In this document: positions 19,458-27,152 of the stretch, in pieces
Numbering within the stretch: the stretch's first letter is position 1
Layout of the letters: the number at the start of each line of letters is the position of its first letter
Assembly: GCA_038207155.1 (NCBI GenBank)
Contig: JBBRAB010000008.1
Location: 1-64,000, forward strand
Length of the DNA: 64,000 bases
Direction of reading: 5' to 3'
Source of the DNA: FEN-1139 sp038207155
GTDB taxonomy: Bacteria > Myxococcota_A > Polyangia > Polyangiales > Polyangiaceae
Program-made: the position numbers and the translations under genes
The notes under the pieces: generated by a model
What the model saw: the letters and a program-made list of their open reading frames with translations, nothing else
Told to the model about the DNA's origin: nothing
Databases searched by the model: none

Positions 19458-19483
19458 AGGGGATGGGTCAGAGCCCATCCCCT
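19458..19483 (+). terminator. Terminator hairpin after the outer-membrane protein gene
   Basis: Perfect 10-bp arms AGGGGATGGG and CCCATCCCCT surround a 6-base loop, beginning 7 bp after the stop at 19451. A run of seven T follows about 16 bases later (19499-19505). Confidence 0.75.
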
Positions 19484-19771
19484 CGCCCCCCGCTCGAGTT
19501 TTTTTCGAGCTGCGCGGTTGATTTGGGGTGTTGGTGGCCCGTGGAACCACGGGCCACGGACCCCGGGGGTCCCCGCAAGAACCCTCGTATTGTTGCGGGG
19601 TTACAGGCTCGCACGGCCGGCGGAACGGTCGCTGCGGCGGTCTTTTGTACTTCTGGGGCTGTGCAGCGGCAAAGAGTCGGTCTAGCCTCTGCATCCAATT
19701 CGCTAGACGATCGTCTAACGGCCGGGGACGACATCCCCGCATCCTTTGAGTTTTGAGCAAGGAGCATCGTG
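19484..19771. other. Intergenic stretch with a further perfect hairpin
   Basis: No gene is seen here. It holds CTCGA/TCGAG arms around a T-run (about 19494-19509), then a perfect 10-bp inverted repeat, GTGGCCCGTG and CACGGGCCAC, at 19534-19543 and 19548-19557, followed by a self-complementary ACCCCGGGGGT-like segment. The last 200 bp must contain the promoter of the Cys-rich lipoprotein gene, whose ribosome-binding site AAGGAG is at 19759-19764. Confidence 0.6.
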
Positions 19772-21064
19772 ATGAAGAAGGCATATCTCTTTACGTCGTT
19801 GGCACTACTGTTGGGTCTCGGCGCGGCAGTTCAGGGCTGCGACAAGGTGACTGACGCTGCAGGCAATGTTGCTGAGCAATGCGGCCTCAAGTGCGACGAA
19901 ACGGCACTTCTCGAGGGCAAGGCCACGTTCGGCGTTCCCGGCATCGATGGCTTCTTCGGCGCCGTCGGCAACTTCCAGGCAGCTGCCGACGCAACCATCA
20001 CCGGCATCAATAAGCCGATGGCGGACCTCAAAGCGTCGCTCCTCCTCAGCGCCGACGCATCGCCCGCAGACATCAAGGCTGCGATCATGGCGAAGTACAA
20101 GCTCAACGCCACCGCCGGTCTGACGATCAAGTACGCTGCGCCGCAGTGTTCCGTGTCCGCCAAGGCCACGCTCGACGCCAGCGCCAAGTGCGACGCGACC
20201 GTCGTCCCCGGTAAGGTCTCCGCCAAGTGCGAGGGCTCCTGCCAGGCGGACGTCAAGGTCACCGGAGGCAAGGCCTCTTGTGAAGGCGAAGCCAAGCTGA
20301 GCTGCTCGGCCCCTTCGGCCTCCATCAAGTGCGACACCTTATGCAAGGGTGATTGCACGCTCGAAGCCGCCGCCGAATGCACGGGCACCTGCAATGGTAC
20401 CTGCTCGGGCACCTGCTCGGTCAAGAACGCTGACGGCTCCTGCGCCGGCAAGTGTGAAGGCACCTGCAAGGGCACCTGCAAGCTCGACGTGGCAGCGAAG
20501 TGCACGGGCACCTGCAGCGGCGAGTGCGTTGCTGAGGCGCAAGGCGGCTCCTGCACCGGTGGCGCCAAGGTGCAGTGCACCGTCGAGCCCCCCAAGGGCT
20601 CCGCCAGCGTGGAGTGTAAGGGCAGCTGCTCTGGTTCGGTCGAGCCCCCCGAGGTCTCGGCTGACTGCAAAGCCAGCGTGAAGGCGGATGCCCAGCTCAA
20701 AGCTGAGTGCACCCCGCCCAGCATCGACGTTGCGTTCGAGTTCGACGCCGCGGCAGATGCAACGCTCCAGGCTGAGTTCAAGGGCACCTTCCTGCCCCAG
20801 TTCAAGAGCCAACTCGCCGCAATCGTCACTGCCGCCGCCAAGGCGGACGTCGTCGCCAAGGCTGGTCTCGGCATCATCGGCAGCATCGAGGGCGTGACCG
20901 CGGGCTTCCAGGACCTCGCGGCCGAGGGCAACCTCAAGGCCTCCATCGGCGGCCCCTGCGCCGTTCTCGCGATCGTCAAGGTGGCACCGCTAATCACGAA
21001 GAAGTCAGGCGAGCTCAAGGCCAGCGTGTCGGGTTCGGTCGACCTCGTCGCAGCGTTCAAGTAA
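19772..21064 (+). CDS. Lipoprotein with 30 cysteines and a CxGTC repeat region
   Basis: The ATG at 19772 follows an AAGGAG site by 7 bases, better placed than the GTG at 19769. The 430-residue product has a lipoprotein-like signal (LLLGLGAAVQGC, Cys23). Residues about 25-120 and 320-430 are Ala/Lys-rich and helical. Between about 125 and 315 lie most of the 30 cysteines, spaced mainly as Cys-x-Gly-Thr/Ser-Cys or Cys-x3-Cys: CTGTCNGTCSGTC, CAGKCEGTCKGTC, CTGTCSGEC. The pattern suggests a repetitive disulfide ladder or a metal-binding segment between two helical domains. I know no function; similar proteins occur, in my recollection, in Polyangia. It is probably a stand-alone, highly expressed gene: strong ribosome-binding site, hairpins on both sides. 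Confidence 0.88.
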   Translation: MKKAYLFTSLALLLGLGAAVQGCDKVTDAAGNVAEQCGLKCDETALLEGKATFGVPGIDGFFGAVGNFQAAADATITGINKPMADLKASLLLSADASPADIKAAIMAKYKLNATAGLTIKYAAPQCSVSAKATLDASAKCDATVVPGKVSAKCEGSCQADVKVTGGKASCEGEAKLSCSAPSASIKCDTLCKGDCTLEAAAECTGTCNGTCSGTCSVKNADGSCAGKCEGTCKGTCKLDVAAKCTGTCSGECVAEAQGGSCTGGAKVQCTVEPPKGSASVECKGSCSGSVEPPEVSADCKASVKADAQLKAECTPPSIDVAFEFDAAADATLQAEFKGTFLPQFKSQLAAIVTAAAKADVVAKAGLGIIGSIEGVTAGFQDLAAEGNLKASIGGPCAVLAIVKVAPLITKKSGELKASVSGSVDLVAAFK

Positions 21065-21108
21065 TCCCCAAGCCGAGCTCCCCCTGGAGCTCAGTCAGTG
21101 GATGCCAG

Positions 21109-21136
21109 AAGGCGGTTCCCGCAAGGGGGCCGCCTT
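21109..21136 (+). terminator. Terminator hairpin after the 30-Cys lipoprotein gene
   Basis: AAGGCGG (21109-21115) pairs with CCGCCTT (21130-21136), and TT follows within CGGCTATTT. A smaller GAGCTC inverted repeat lies about 35 bp upstream. Confidence 0.6.
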
Positions 21137-21196
21137 TCGGCTATTTGGGGGCCTTATCCTGCCCCGCGGCCGTGACGTCTGGTAGCCACGAGGTCT

Positions 21197-21634
21197 ATGT
21201 CCCCCAGCGCGCAGCGCTCCCGCGAGCAAGTGGCACGGCCAAGTGAGCCGCAGCCGCAGGAACTGACGTCCCGCGAGGAGCCCGTCGCGTCGCGCCGTGA
21301 CATCCCTTCCCTGCCGCAATCGCAGCGGGGCGAGCGGCAAGCCGTCTGGAGCAACGTGCCCGTGTTCAGCGGACTCGGGCATTCGTTCCTGGAATCGCCG
21401 AGGATCCCGAAGGCGCCCGCGCCCCCCAAGCTTCGCCTTGAGCTGGTGGAAGGCCGGGTGCGGATCGTCGACACCCAGGACGACGAGCTACCGGTTCCGA
21501 CCCGCGTGAGTGCCGCGCGCTATCCGAGTACGCTTCGCGCTCCCGGCTCCTCGCGCCTACTTGTAGTCCTGACCTCCACCGGGATTGGCTTTTGCGCCGG
21601 ACTTTTGCTGGCCTGGATGCTCGGCGTCATTTGA
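21197..21634 (+). CDS. Hypothetical C-terminally membrane-anchored protein
   Basis: The ATG at 21197 opens a 145-residue protein. The first 110 residues are polar and probably partly disordered (rich in Ser, Pro, Gln, Arg), with one beta-like stretch, KLRLELVEGRVRIVD. Residues about 120-144 (LLVVLTSTGIGFCAGLLLAWML) form a single hydrophobic helix ending almost at the C-terminus, so it is a tail-anchored or bitopic protein with its bulk probably in the cytoplasm. I do not recognise a family. The stop lies 34 bp before the Mrp ATPase start on the same strand, so they may be co-transcribed; this alone does not establish a shared function. Confidence 0.65.
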   Translation: MSPSAQRSREQVARPSEPQPQELTSREEPVASRRDIPSLPQSQRGERQAVWSNVPVFSGLGHSFLESPRIPKAPAPPKLRLELVEGRVRIVDTQDDELPVPTRVSAARYPSTLRAPGSSRLLVVLTSTGIGFCAGLLLAWMLGVI

Positions 21635-21668
21635 CACTGCGCCTGCCGGGCCCTACGAGTCCCCGCGC

Positions 21669-22775
21669 ATGCTCGACCCCGCCAGCCTCAGAAACTGCGT
21701 TGCCGCCGTCCTGGATCCCGCCACTGGAGTGACGCTCGGGGCCCTGGACCGAGTGCATTCCGTCGCTGTCGTTGATGGAGTGCTGGAGGTGCGCCTGCGT
21801 CTCGACGCGCCGCTGCGCGCACCAGCCCCGGCACTCGTTGCAGGGATCGAAGCAGCCGCACGCGAGCTTGAGGGCGTCACGGGCGCGCGAGTGCAGTTCG
21901 AGCTCGCGATCACGGGGCGCGCGCTCACCGAAGACGATCCGGTGCCGACCGCCAAAAATGTCCTGCTCGTGATGAGCGGCAAGGGCGGAGTGGGCAAGAG
22001 CACTGTCGCAGCGAACCTGGCGCTCGCCCTGTCAAAGATGGGGGCGCGCGTGGGACTGCTCGACGCAGATATTTACGGACCCAGTGTGCCGACGCTGTTT
22101 GGCGTACACAGCCAGCCGCTCAGCGATGGCCAGCGCATCCTGCCGATCGAGCGTCACGGCATCAAGCTGATGAGCATCGGATTTCTGCTGGAAACGCAGA
22201 CAACGGCGGTGATCTGGCGCGGCCCGATGCTTCACGGCGCCTTGATGCAGTTCCTCAAGGACGTGGCTTGGGGCGAGCTCGACTACCTGCTGCTCGACAT
22301 GCCGCCCGGCACCGGAGACATCGCGCTCACGCTGTCGCAACGACTGCACTCGAATGGCGCGGTGCTCGTGACAACGCCGCAAGAGGTGGCGCTACAGGAC
22401 GTGTACAAGTCGGTTGCCATGAACCAGAAGGTTGGGATCCCCGCCCTCGGCGTGGTTGAAAACCAGAGCTATTTCGAGTGCGGCAACTGCTCGACGCGCC
22501 ACGAGCTGTTTGGCTCCGGCGGCGGACAGAAGGTGGCCGATATGGCGGGTGCTCCCCTGCTGGGGCAGCTGCCGCTCAATCCGGCGGTGCGCGAATGGTC
22601 CGATGCTGGCACCCCGATCGTGGCGGCCTCGCCGGGCTCTCCGGCGGCCCAAGCCTTCTTCGAGGTCGCCGAGCGGCTGGGAGCGCGCGTTGCCGAACAG
22701 AACGCCGCGGCGGCGGCCGCACCCGAAATTGACCGTTCCGGCGGCCAAAACCGCATCTTACCGATCGTTCGCTGA
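21669..22775 (+). CDS. mrp: Mrp/ApbC-type iron-sulfur cluster carrier P-loop ATPase
   Basis: The ATG at 21669 gives 368 residues, the normal length of Mrp. Residues 1-95 are a MIP18-like domain (LDPATGVTLGALDRVHSV, an Fe-S assembly fold). From about residue 97 comes the NBP35/Mrp ATPase with the deviant Walker A KGGVGKST, GLLDADIYGPSVPTLFG, LLLDMPPGTGD, and the metal-binding pair ECGNC near residue 275. The protein binds and transfers 4Fe-4S clusters to apoproteins in the cytoplasm. The C-terminal 25 residues are Ala-rich and not conserved. An in-frame open stretch continues upstream to 21585 but overlaps the preceding gene and is not needed. Confidence 0.95.
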   Translation: MLDPASLRNCVAAVLDPATGVTLGALDRVHSVAVVDGVLEVRLRLDAPLRAPAPALVAGIEAAARELEGVTGARVQFELAITGRALTEDDPVPTAKNVLLVMSGKGGVGKSTVAANLALALSKMGARVGLLDADIYGPSVPTLFGVHSQPLSDGQRILPIERHGIKLMSIGFLLETQTTAVIWRGPMLHGALMQFLKDVAWGELDYLLLDMPPGTGDIALTLSQRLHSNGAVLVTTPQEVALQDVYKSVAMNQKVGIPALGVVENQSYFECGNCSTRHELFGSGGGQKVADMAGAPLLGQLPLNPAVREWSDAGTPIVAASPGSPAAQAFFEVAERLGARVAEQNAAAAAAPEIDRSGGQNRILPIVR

Positions 22776-22871
22776 CCCGGCGTCACCACGGTAAACAGAA
22801 AACAGCTCCCGGAGGGGCCGCTTCGGTTGGCGGCCCGCCCCAAGGCGCGATATAGGGCTCTCCCCGCCGCC

Positions 22872-24587
22872 ATGGCCAACGAGCAAACCCCCTCGCCCGC
22901 TCCCTCCGAGCTCGGGCACGAACCCACTGCTGAAACCGTCAACGCCGACGCGCCGAGCTCCGACGCCGTCCCTCCGCCCCCCGCTGACGCGGCCCCGGAG
23001 GGCACAGCTGAGCCCTCGGACGAGTCGGACGAGGAAGGCGACACCGAGGCAGAGACTGCCGAAGGTGACGAGGCAGAGGCTGCCGCTGGCACCGCCGAGG
23101 GCGCTGCCGAGGGCGCTAAGAAAAAGAAGCGTCGTCGCAAGAAGAAGAAGCCCGCCGCAGAAGGTGCCGAGGGTCAGCAGCGTCAGGTCCATCGTGCCCC
23201 CGAGCGCGCGCCCTTCCGCGTCGGCGAAGAAGTCTTCGGTAAGGTAACGGCCGTGCTCGACGAGGCGCTCATGATCGACCTCGCAGGCAAGGCGCTCGCG
23301 GTGTTCGACCGCGGCGAGATGGCCGATGACGATCTCGTTCCGGGCGTCGCTGATCGCTTCGTTGCGCAGGTGCACAATGACGGCGCCCGAGGCGGCCTGG
23401 TTGTGCTCACGCGCAAGCCGCTGCGTGAGGAAGAGACCAAGCCACGCGTCGAAGCCGCTCAGAAGGACGGCACGCTGGTCAAGGGCCTCGTCACGGGCGT
23501 CATCAAGGGTGGCATCGACGTCGTAATCGACGGTCTGCGCGCCTTTGCTCCCGCGTCGGGCATGGACCTGCATCCTGCCAACGCCAACTTTGCTCACCTT
23601 GTCGGACAGCGCCTTGAGTTCAAGGTGCTTCAGTACGAAAAGGCGGGTCGTGACGTCGTGGTAACACGCCGTCCGATGCTCGAGGCCGAGGCCCATGAGC
23701 GTCGCAAGCAGGCACTCACGCTGCTCACCGAAGGCCAGGTCATGCCCGGCATCGTGCGCACCGTCGTGGAGTGGGGAGTGTTCGTCGCGCTGCCCGAAGC
23801 CGAGAACCTCGAGGGTCTCGTGCACGTCTCCGAGGCGAGCCATGACGCGCGCGCCAAGCTGACCGACATCTTCAAGCCCGGCGAAAAGATCGACGTCAAG
23901 ATCACCAAGATCGACGAGAAGGGCAAGATCTGGCTCAGCCGCAAGGCGCAGGTCGAGGATCCCTGGGCAGCCGCTCGCGAGAAGTACGCGCTCAACACCA
24001 AGCACATGGGGCGCATCAAGAGCGTGCTCGACTTCGGTGCTTTCGTTGAGCTCGAGCCCGGCGTCGAGGGCTTGCTGCACGTCGCCGATCTGTCGTTTGA
24101 GCGCATCGAGGATCCCAAGACGGTCCTCACCGAGGGCGCTGAGATGGAGGTCGTGATCGTCCACGTGGACGGTCGCAATCGCAAGCTGGCCCTGTGCCCC
24201 GCGCCGCAAGGCGAGCAGGCCAACGAGGCCCCGCAGAAGATTGCACGCAATGCGTCGGTCAAGGTCGAGGTCGTCAAGATCGAAGGCACCGCCGGGCTCG
24301 TCGTGCGCGTGCTCGGAGTGCTCGGACGTCAGTCGCGCGGCTTTCTCCCCGCGGGGCAGACCGGTACGCCGCGCGGCACTGAGCTGCGCAAGGTCTTCAA
24401 GCTGAACTCGATCATCGACGCCAAGGTCGTGGACATCGACCCACGCCGTGGTGAGCCCAAGCTCAGCATCCGCGGTCTCGCCGAGGATGAGGAGCGTCGC
24501 GCGACGAAGGAATATCGTCAGCAGCTCAAGGCTCAGGGCGGCTTTGGCACCCTCGGCGATCTGTTCCGCAGCAAGCTCGGCAAGTAA
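22872..24587 (+). CDS. Ribosomal protein S1-like RNA-binding protein, multiple S1 domains
   Basis: From the ATG at 22872 the product has 571 residues. Residues 1-75 are acidic and low-complexity, followed by a strongly basic stretch (KKKKRRRKKKK, about 82-93). OB-fold S1 domains then occupy roughly 113-185, 200-275, 287-360 and 378-448, with a degenerate fifth at about 460-545. The third and fourth are most typical (WGVFVALPEAENLEGLVHVSE, DFGAFVELEPGVEGLLHVADL). S1-domain proteins bind mRNA and help start translation or stabilise RNA. Because of the odd N-terminus it may be an auxiliary S1 paralogue rather than the main RpsA. A very strong terminator follows 64 bp downstream. Confidence 0.87.
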   Translation: MANEQTPSPAPSELGHEPTAETVNADAPSSDAVPPPPADAAPEGTAEPSDESDEEGDTEAETAEGDEAEAAAGTAEGAAEGAKKKKRRRKKKKPAAEGAEGQQRQVHRAPERAPFRVGEEVFGKVTAVLDEALMIDLAGKALAVFDRGEMADDDLVPGVADRFVAQVHNDGARGGLVVLTRKPLREEETKPRVEAAQKDGTLVKGLVTGVIKGGIDVVIDGLRAFAPASGMDLHPANANFAHLVGQRLEFKVLQYEKAGRDVVVTRRPMLEAEAHERRKQALTLLTEGQVMPGIVRTVVEWGVFVALPEAENLEGLVHVSEASHDARAKLTDIFKPGEKIDVKITKIDEKGKIWLSRKAQVEDPWAAAREKYALNTKHMGRIKSVLDFGAFVELEPGVEGLLHVADLSFERIEDPKTVLTEGAEMEVVIVHVDGRNRKLALCPAPQGEQANEAPQKIARNASVKVEVVKIEGTAGLVVRVLGVLGRQSRGFLPAGQTGTPRGTELRKVFKLNSIIDAKVVDIDPRRGEPKLSIRGLAEDEERRATKEYRQQLKAQGGFGTLGDLFRSKLGK

Positions 24588-24650
24588 GGCACCGGGCGCC
24601 GCTGGCGTCCGAACTGCGTACTAGCCAGTACCGGCGAACAAGTTCCCCAA

Positions 24651-24700
24651 AACAACCTGAAGGGCACCCAGGACCCAAGGTCTGGCGCCCTTCAGTTGTT
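24651..24700 (+). terminator. Strong terminator after the S1-domain gene
   Basis: CTGAAGGGC (24657-24665) pairs perfectly with GCCCTTCAG (24687-24695). Flanking AACAAC and TTGTT extend the stem with one bulge, and an inner CCAGGACC/GGTCTGG stem fills the loop. The sigma-factor gene begins immediately after, so this also insulates it. Confidence 0.75.
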
Positions 24701-24713
24701 CCATGGCTACGCC

Positions 24714-25355
24714 GTGCTGTACCCTCAGGCTACTTTGGCGCTGCCTAACCGTCAGGCTCCCCCCTCCGCGGCGCTGGTCGATACCGACCACCAGCTGCTG
24801 GAAGCCACGCGCGCCGGCGATCTGAAGGCCTACGGTCGCTTCGTGGAGCGCCATCAGCGCCGCATCCTGCGGCTCACCGCTCACCTGCTGCGAGACACGT
24901 CCGAGGCCGAGGACGTCACGCAGGAAACCTTCGTGCGAGCGTACCGCGCGCTTGAGCGCTTCGACGGTCGCAGCGAACCGTTCACCTGGGTCTACCGCAT
25001 CGCGGTTAACCTCAGCCTAAATACCCTGCGAGCCCGACGCACACGCCGCACAGCTCCGCTTGAAGACGAGCACCAGCGCACCGGCCTGGTCGAAGCCCGC
25101 GCGGGCTACGCCGATCCAGCCCAGGCCTCGGCGGACCGCGAGCTTGGCGCGCTACTACTCGCAGGACTCGATAGCTTGAGTGAATCGCTTCGCACGACCC
25201 TTATCCTGGTTGCCTACGACGGCCTCAGTCACGCAGAAGCGGGGGCCGTGCTCGGTTGTCCAGAGGGGACCGTCGCTTGGCGTACCCACGAAGCCCGCAA
25301 AAAACTCCGGAGCTTTCTCGCGACGCAGGGCATCACCGTTGAGGAGGCGCCATGA
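24714..25355 (+). CDS. ECF (sigma-70 family) RNA polymerase sigma factor
   Basis: The start is uncertain; GTG at 24714 gives 213 residues, and a TTG at 24696 lies inside the terminator. Region 2 is clear: FVERHQRRILRLTAHLL, DTSEAEDVTQETFVRAYRALERF, then FTWVYRIAVNLSLNTLRARRTRR for -10 recognition. Region 4 (DSLSESLRTTLILVAYDGLSHAEAGAVLGCPEGTV) supplies the helix-turn-helix for the -35 element. The stop overlaps the next start (ATGA, 25352-25355), so translation is coupled to a membrane protein that is a natural candidate for its anti-sigma factor. The target promoters are unknown. Confidence 0.88.
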   Translation: MLYPQATLALPNRQAPPSAALVDTDHQLLEATRAGDLKAYGRFVERHQRRILRLTAHLLRDTSEAEDVTQETFVRAYRALERFDGRSEPFTWVYRIAVNLSLNTLRARRTRRTAPLEDEHQRTGLVEARAGYADPAQASADRELGALLLAGLDSLSESLRTTLILVAYDGLSHAEAGAVLGCPEGTVAWRTHEARKKLRSFLATQGITVEEAP

Positions 25356-26404
25356 GCCGACCCGTTCCCCCCCCCGAGCTCCTGAAGCGCGCCGAAGCGA
25401 GCCTCGCCGCCGGTCAACCCGACTGGAGCGCCGAGCAGTTGTCGCAGCAGCTCGAGCGCACGCTGGCGGCTGTTGCGGCGAGCGGCTTTGAGTCCGCGAA
25501 CGACGACCTGCTCGCGGCACCGTTTCCGGCGAGCCTCGACGAATCCACCGCCGCTTACCGGGACTCGCTCCAGTCCGGCGAGCGCAGTCACACGCTCGCC
25601 AAACGCCGCATCCCTTGGCTCGGAGCGCTCACCTTTGCGGCTGCGGCCGGGGTGGGTCTGGTCTGGGGTCTGCACCCGTGGAAGACGCACCCGAGCGCAC
25701 CAGGGGGCTCGGCGGAGCTGACCGGTCAAGCACCGGACGTCAGCAAGCAACCGGGAAGCCCCGTGAGGGTCGCGCTGGTGGAGTCCAGCCTTGTGCCTGT
25801 CTCGGGGCCGCAAGCCATGCCACCCATCAGCGGCGCGGCTGCAACCGAAGAGTCGACCGCGGGTAGGACGAAAAAGGGTGTGAGTCCCACCGCAGCACCG
25901 AGCCCTGCCAAACCGCCCGCCTATGCCCAAAACAGTGAGCTGGGTGGCGCCGGCATGAACGCGCTGCGGGCTCAGTCCTCCACTCGTGGTGGCGGCGCGG
26001 CGTCATCGCCGGAGCTCCTGGAGACACCGAGCTATAAGCAGCTCAATGCTGCGCTCGCTGCGTCTCGCGCCGCCGCAGCTAACTGTGTCAGCACAGCGCC
26101 GGTGCCGGTCACCTTGCAGTTCCAGTCGAGCGGGGAGCTCGTCTTGATTGAGGTCGGCGAGCCCGCCAAGGGGACCAGCGCAGAGCGCTGCATCATGAAC
26201 GCGTTCCGCGGCGTGCGGCTCCCCGCCTTTCTCGCGAGCAGCTACTCAACACACATGCTCCTGACGGCTCCCGCGACGACCAAGCCCAGCAGCGACCTAC
26301 CAGCGCCGAAATCCAAGCCGATGCCCTCGCAGGGCAAGTTGCCACCGTCAAAATCCAAAGTGCTCCCGTCAAAGACGGAAGATGCCACGAACTGGATGAA
26401 CTGA
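25352..26404 (+). CDS. Membrane-anchored putative anti-sigma factor with AgmX/TonB-like C-terminal domain
   Basis: The ATG at 25352 overlaps the sigma gene stop by 4 bp. The 350-residue product has a cytoplasmic segment of about 85 residues, one membrane helix (WLGALTFAAAAGVGLVWGL, about 89-107), a long Pro/Ser/Ala-rich outer region (about 110-215) and a compact C-terminal domain (about 225-310): AAANCVSTAPVPVTLQFQ, then GELVLIEVG, CIMNAFRGVRLPAF. That domain resembles the one at the end of AgmX/TonB-type myxobacterial proteins, with two Cys. A Lys/Pro/Ser tail follows. The N-terminal part lacks an HxxxCxxC zinc anti-sigma motif, so the anti-sigma role rests on gene order and topology only. 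The same C-terminal module ends the kinase encoded at 50448-52316. Confidence 0.8.
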   Translation: MSRPVPPPELLKRAEASLAAGQPDWSAEQLSQQLERTLAAVAASGFESANDDLLAAPFPASLDESTAAYRDSLQSGERSHTLAKRRIPWLGALTFAAAAGVGLVWGLHPWKTHPSAPGGSAELTGQAPDVSKQPGSPVRVALVESSLVPVSGPQAMPPISGAAATEESTAGRTKKGVSPTAAPSPAKPPAYAQNSELGGAGMNALRAQSSTRGGGAASSPELLETPSYKQLNAALAASRAAAANCVSTAPVPVTLQFQSSGELVLIEVGEPAKGTSAERCIMNAFRGVRLPAFLASSYSTHMLLTAPATTKPSSDLPAPKSKPMPSQGKLPPSKSKVLPSKTEDATNWMN

Positions 26405-26423
26405 GGCGCTGGGCAATCCCAAT

Positions 26424-26446
26424 AATTGGGCTAAAAACGCCCAATT
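26424..26446 (+). terminator. Hairpin after the sigma/anti-sigma pair
   Basis: Perfect 8-bp arms AATTGGGC (26424-26431) and GCCCAATT (26439-26446) flank TAAAAAC. It lies 20 bp after the stop codon at 26404. There is no T-run downstream; it could also be a regulatory site for the small genes that follow. Confidence 0.5.
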
Positions 26447-26578
26447 GGCCAGATGACCTGCCAAGATCGACGCTTCGTTAACCGCAAGCGACCGAACCCG
26501 CGTTGACAACAGCCGGCCCATCTTCCATAGTTCGCGACCCTTCGGGCCGACCCCGGCTCGCTTTCGAGGAATCCGACG

Positions 26579-26737
26579 ATGGTTTCGTATACCTGTCAGA
26601 CCGATCGACGCCGCCGCATCCGCAAGAAGAACGCGGGAAAAGGTACGGCTAAAATGCGCGTGCTCGCCGGGACTCCCCGGTTTCCCGTCCACCCCGAAGG
26701 CTACAATCCGCAGGCAGCGGATGCGAAGAAGGCCTGA
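26579..26737 (+). CDS. Small basic protein upstream of rpsT
   Basis: This 52-codon gene was found by reading the spacer before rpsT. It has an ATG at 26579 with a GAGGA site upstream and a TGA at 26735. The product begins MVSYTCQTDRRRRIRKKNAG and continues with KGTAKMRVLAGTPRF, PVHPEGY and NPQAADAKKA. It has an N-terminal Arg/Lys patch of nucleic-acid-binding character and a C-terminal half like those of small ribosome-associated proteins. It stops 28 bp before the rpsT start, so the two are probably translated from one mRNA. I do not recognise a family with certainty; a ribosome- or RNA-associated role is inferred from charge and context. Confidence 0.65.
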   Translation: MVSYTCQTDRRRRIRKKNAGKGTAKMRVLAGTPRFPVHPEGYNPQAADAKKA

Positions 26738-26765
26738 GTTACTCAGTTAGGTGAGGATCCCGTCG

Positions 26766-27038
26766 ATGGCAAACCATCCCTCTGCAGAGAAGCGTAATCG
26801 TCAGCGCCTTGAGCGCACGGTTCGAAATAAGAGCATCACGAGTTCGGTCCGCACTGCGGTCAAGAAGGCCCGTTTGGCCATCGAGACCGGTGACGCGGCT
26901 GTTGCAACCGTTGCCGTGAAGACGGCGAGCGTTGCCCTGGCGAAGGCGTCGAGCAAGGGCGTTGTCCCCGACAAGACGGCCTCGCGCGTGACCTCGCGTA
27001 TCCAGAGCCAGCTCCACAAGCTGTCGTCCCAGGGCTGA
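26766..27038 (+). CDS. rpsT: 30S ribosomal protein S20
   Basis: The ATG at 26766 has a GTGAGG site upstream and encodes 90 residues, typical for S20. The N-terminus MANHPSAEKRNRQRLERTVRNK is the S20 signature, followed by the three-helix pattern (SVRTAVKKARLAIE, VASVALAKASSKGVV, ASRVTSRIQSQLHKL). S20 binds 16S rRNA in the body of the small subunit during assembly. An open extension to 26751 is not used. The gene sits downstream of the 52-residue basic protein and is followed by a hairpin with a T-run. Confidence 0.96.
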   Translation: MANHPSAEKRNRQRLERTVRNKSITSSVRTAVKKARLAIETGDAAVATVAVKTASVALAKASSKGVVPDKTASRVTSRIQSQLHKLSSQG

Positions 27039-27060
27039 AGTCCGGCGACCGTTCGAGGTT

Positions 27061-27112
27061 GAGGCGCTGCCTCGGATTCCGATCTGCGGAGTCCTAGGTT
27101 TGCGCCTCTTTT
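27061..27112 (+). terminator. Terminator-like hairpin after rpsT
   Basis: GAGGCGC (27061-27067) pairs with GCGCCTC (27102-27108), which is followed by TTTT. The 34-base loop is long, so the call is moderate. Confidence 0.55.
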
Positions 27113-27152
27113 CGTTGTGATAGGCTGAGCTCCGACCTCTCGCCTGCCAGCC

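Noticed and set aside
19831..21060. 409-codon open frame antisense to the 30-Cys lipoprotein gene
   Set aside because: It has no start signals or family resemblance. High-GC codon bias (third-position C) opens this antisense phase; the plus-strand frame has the lipobox and ribosome-binding site.
22758..24209. 483-codon open frame antisense to the S1-domain gene
   Set aside because: The plus strand has clear S1 domains across the whole stretch; the antisense product is compositionally biased (His/Asp/Leu) with no motif.
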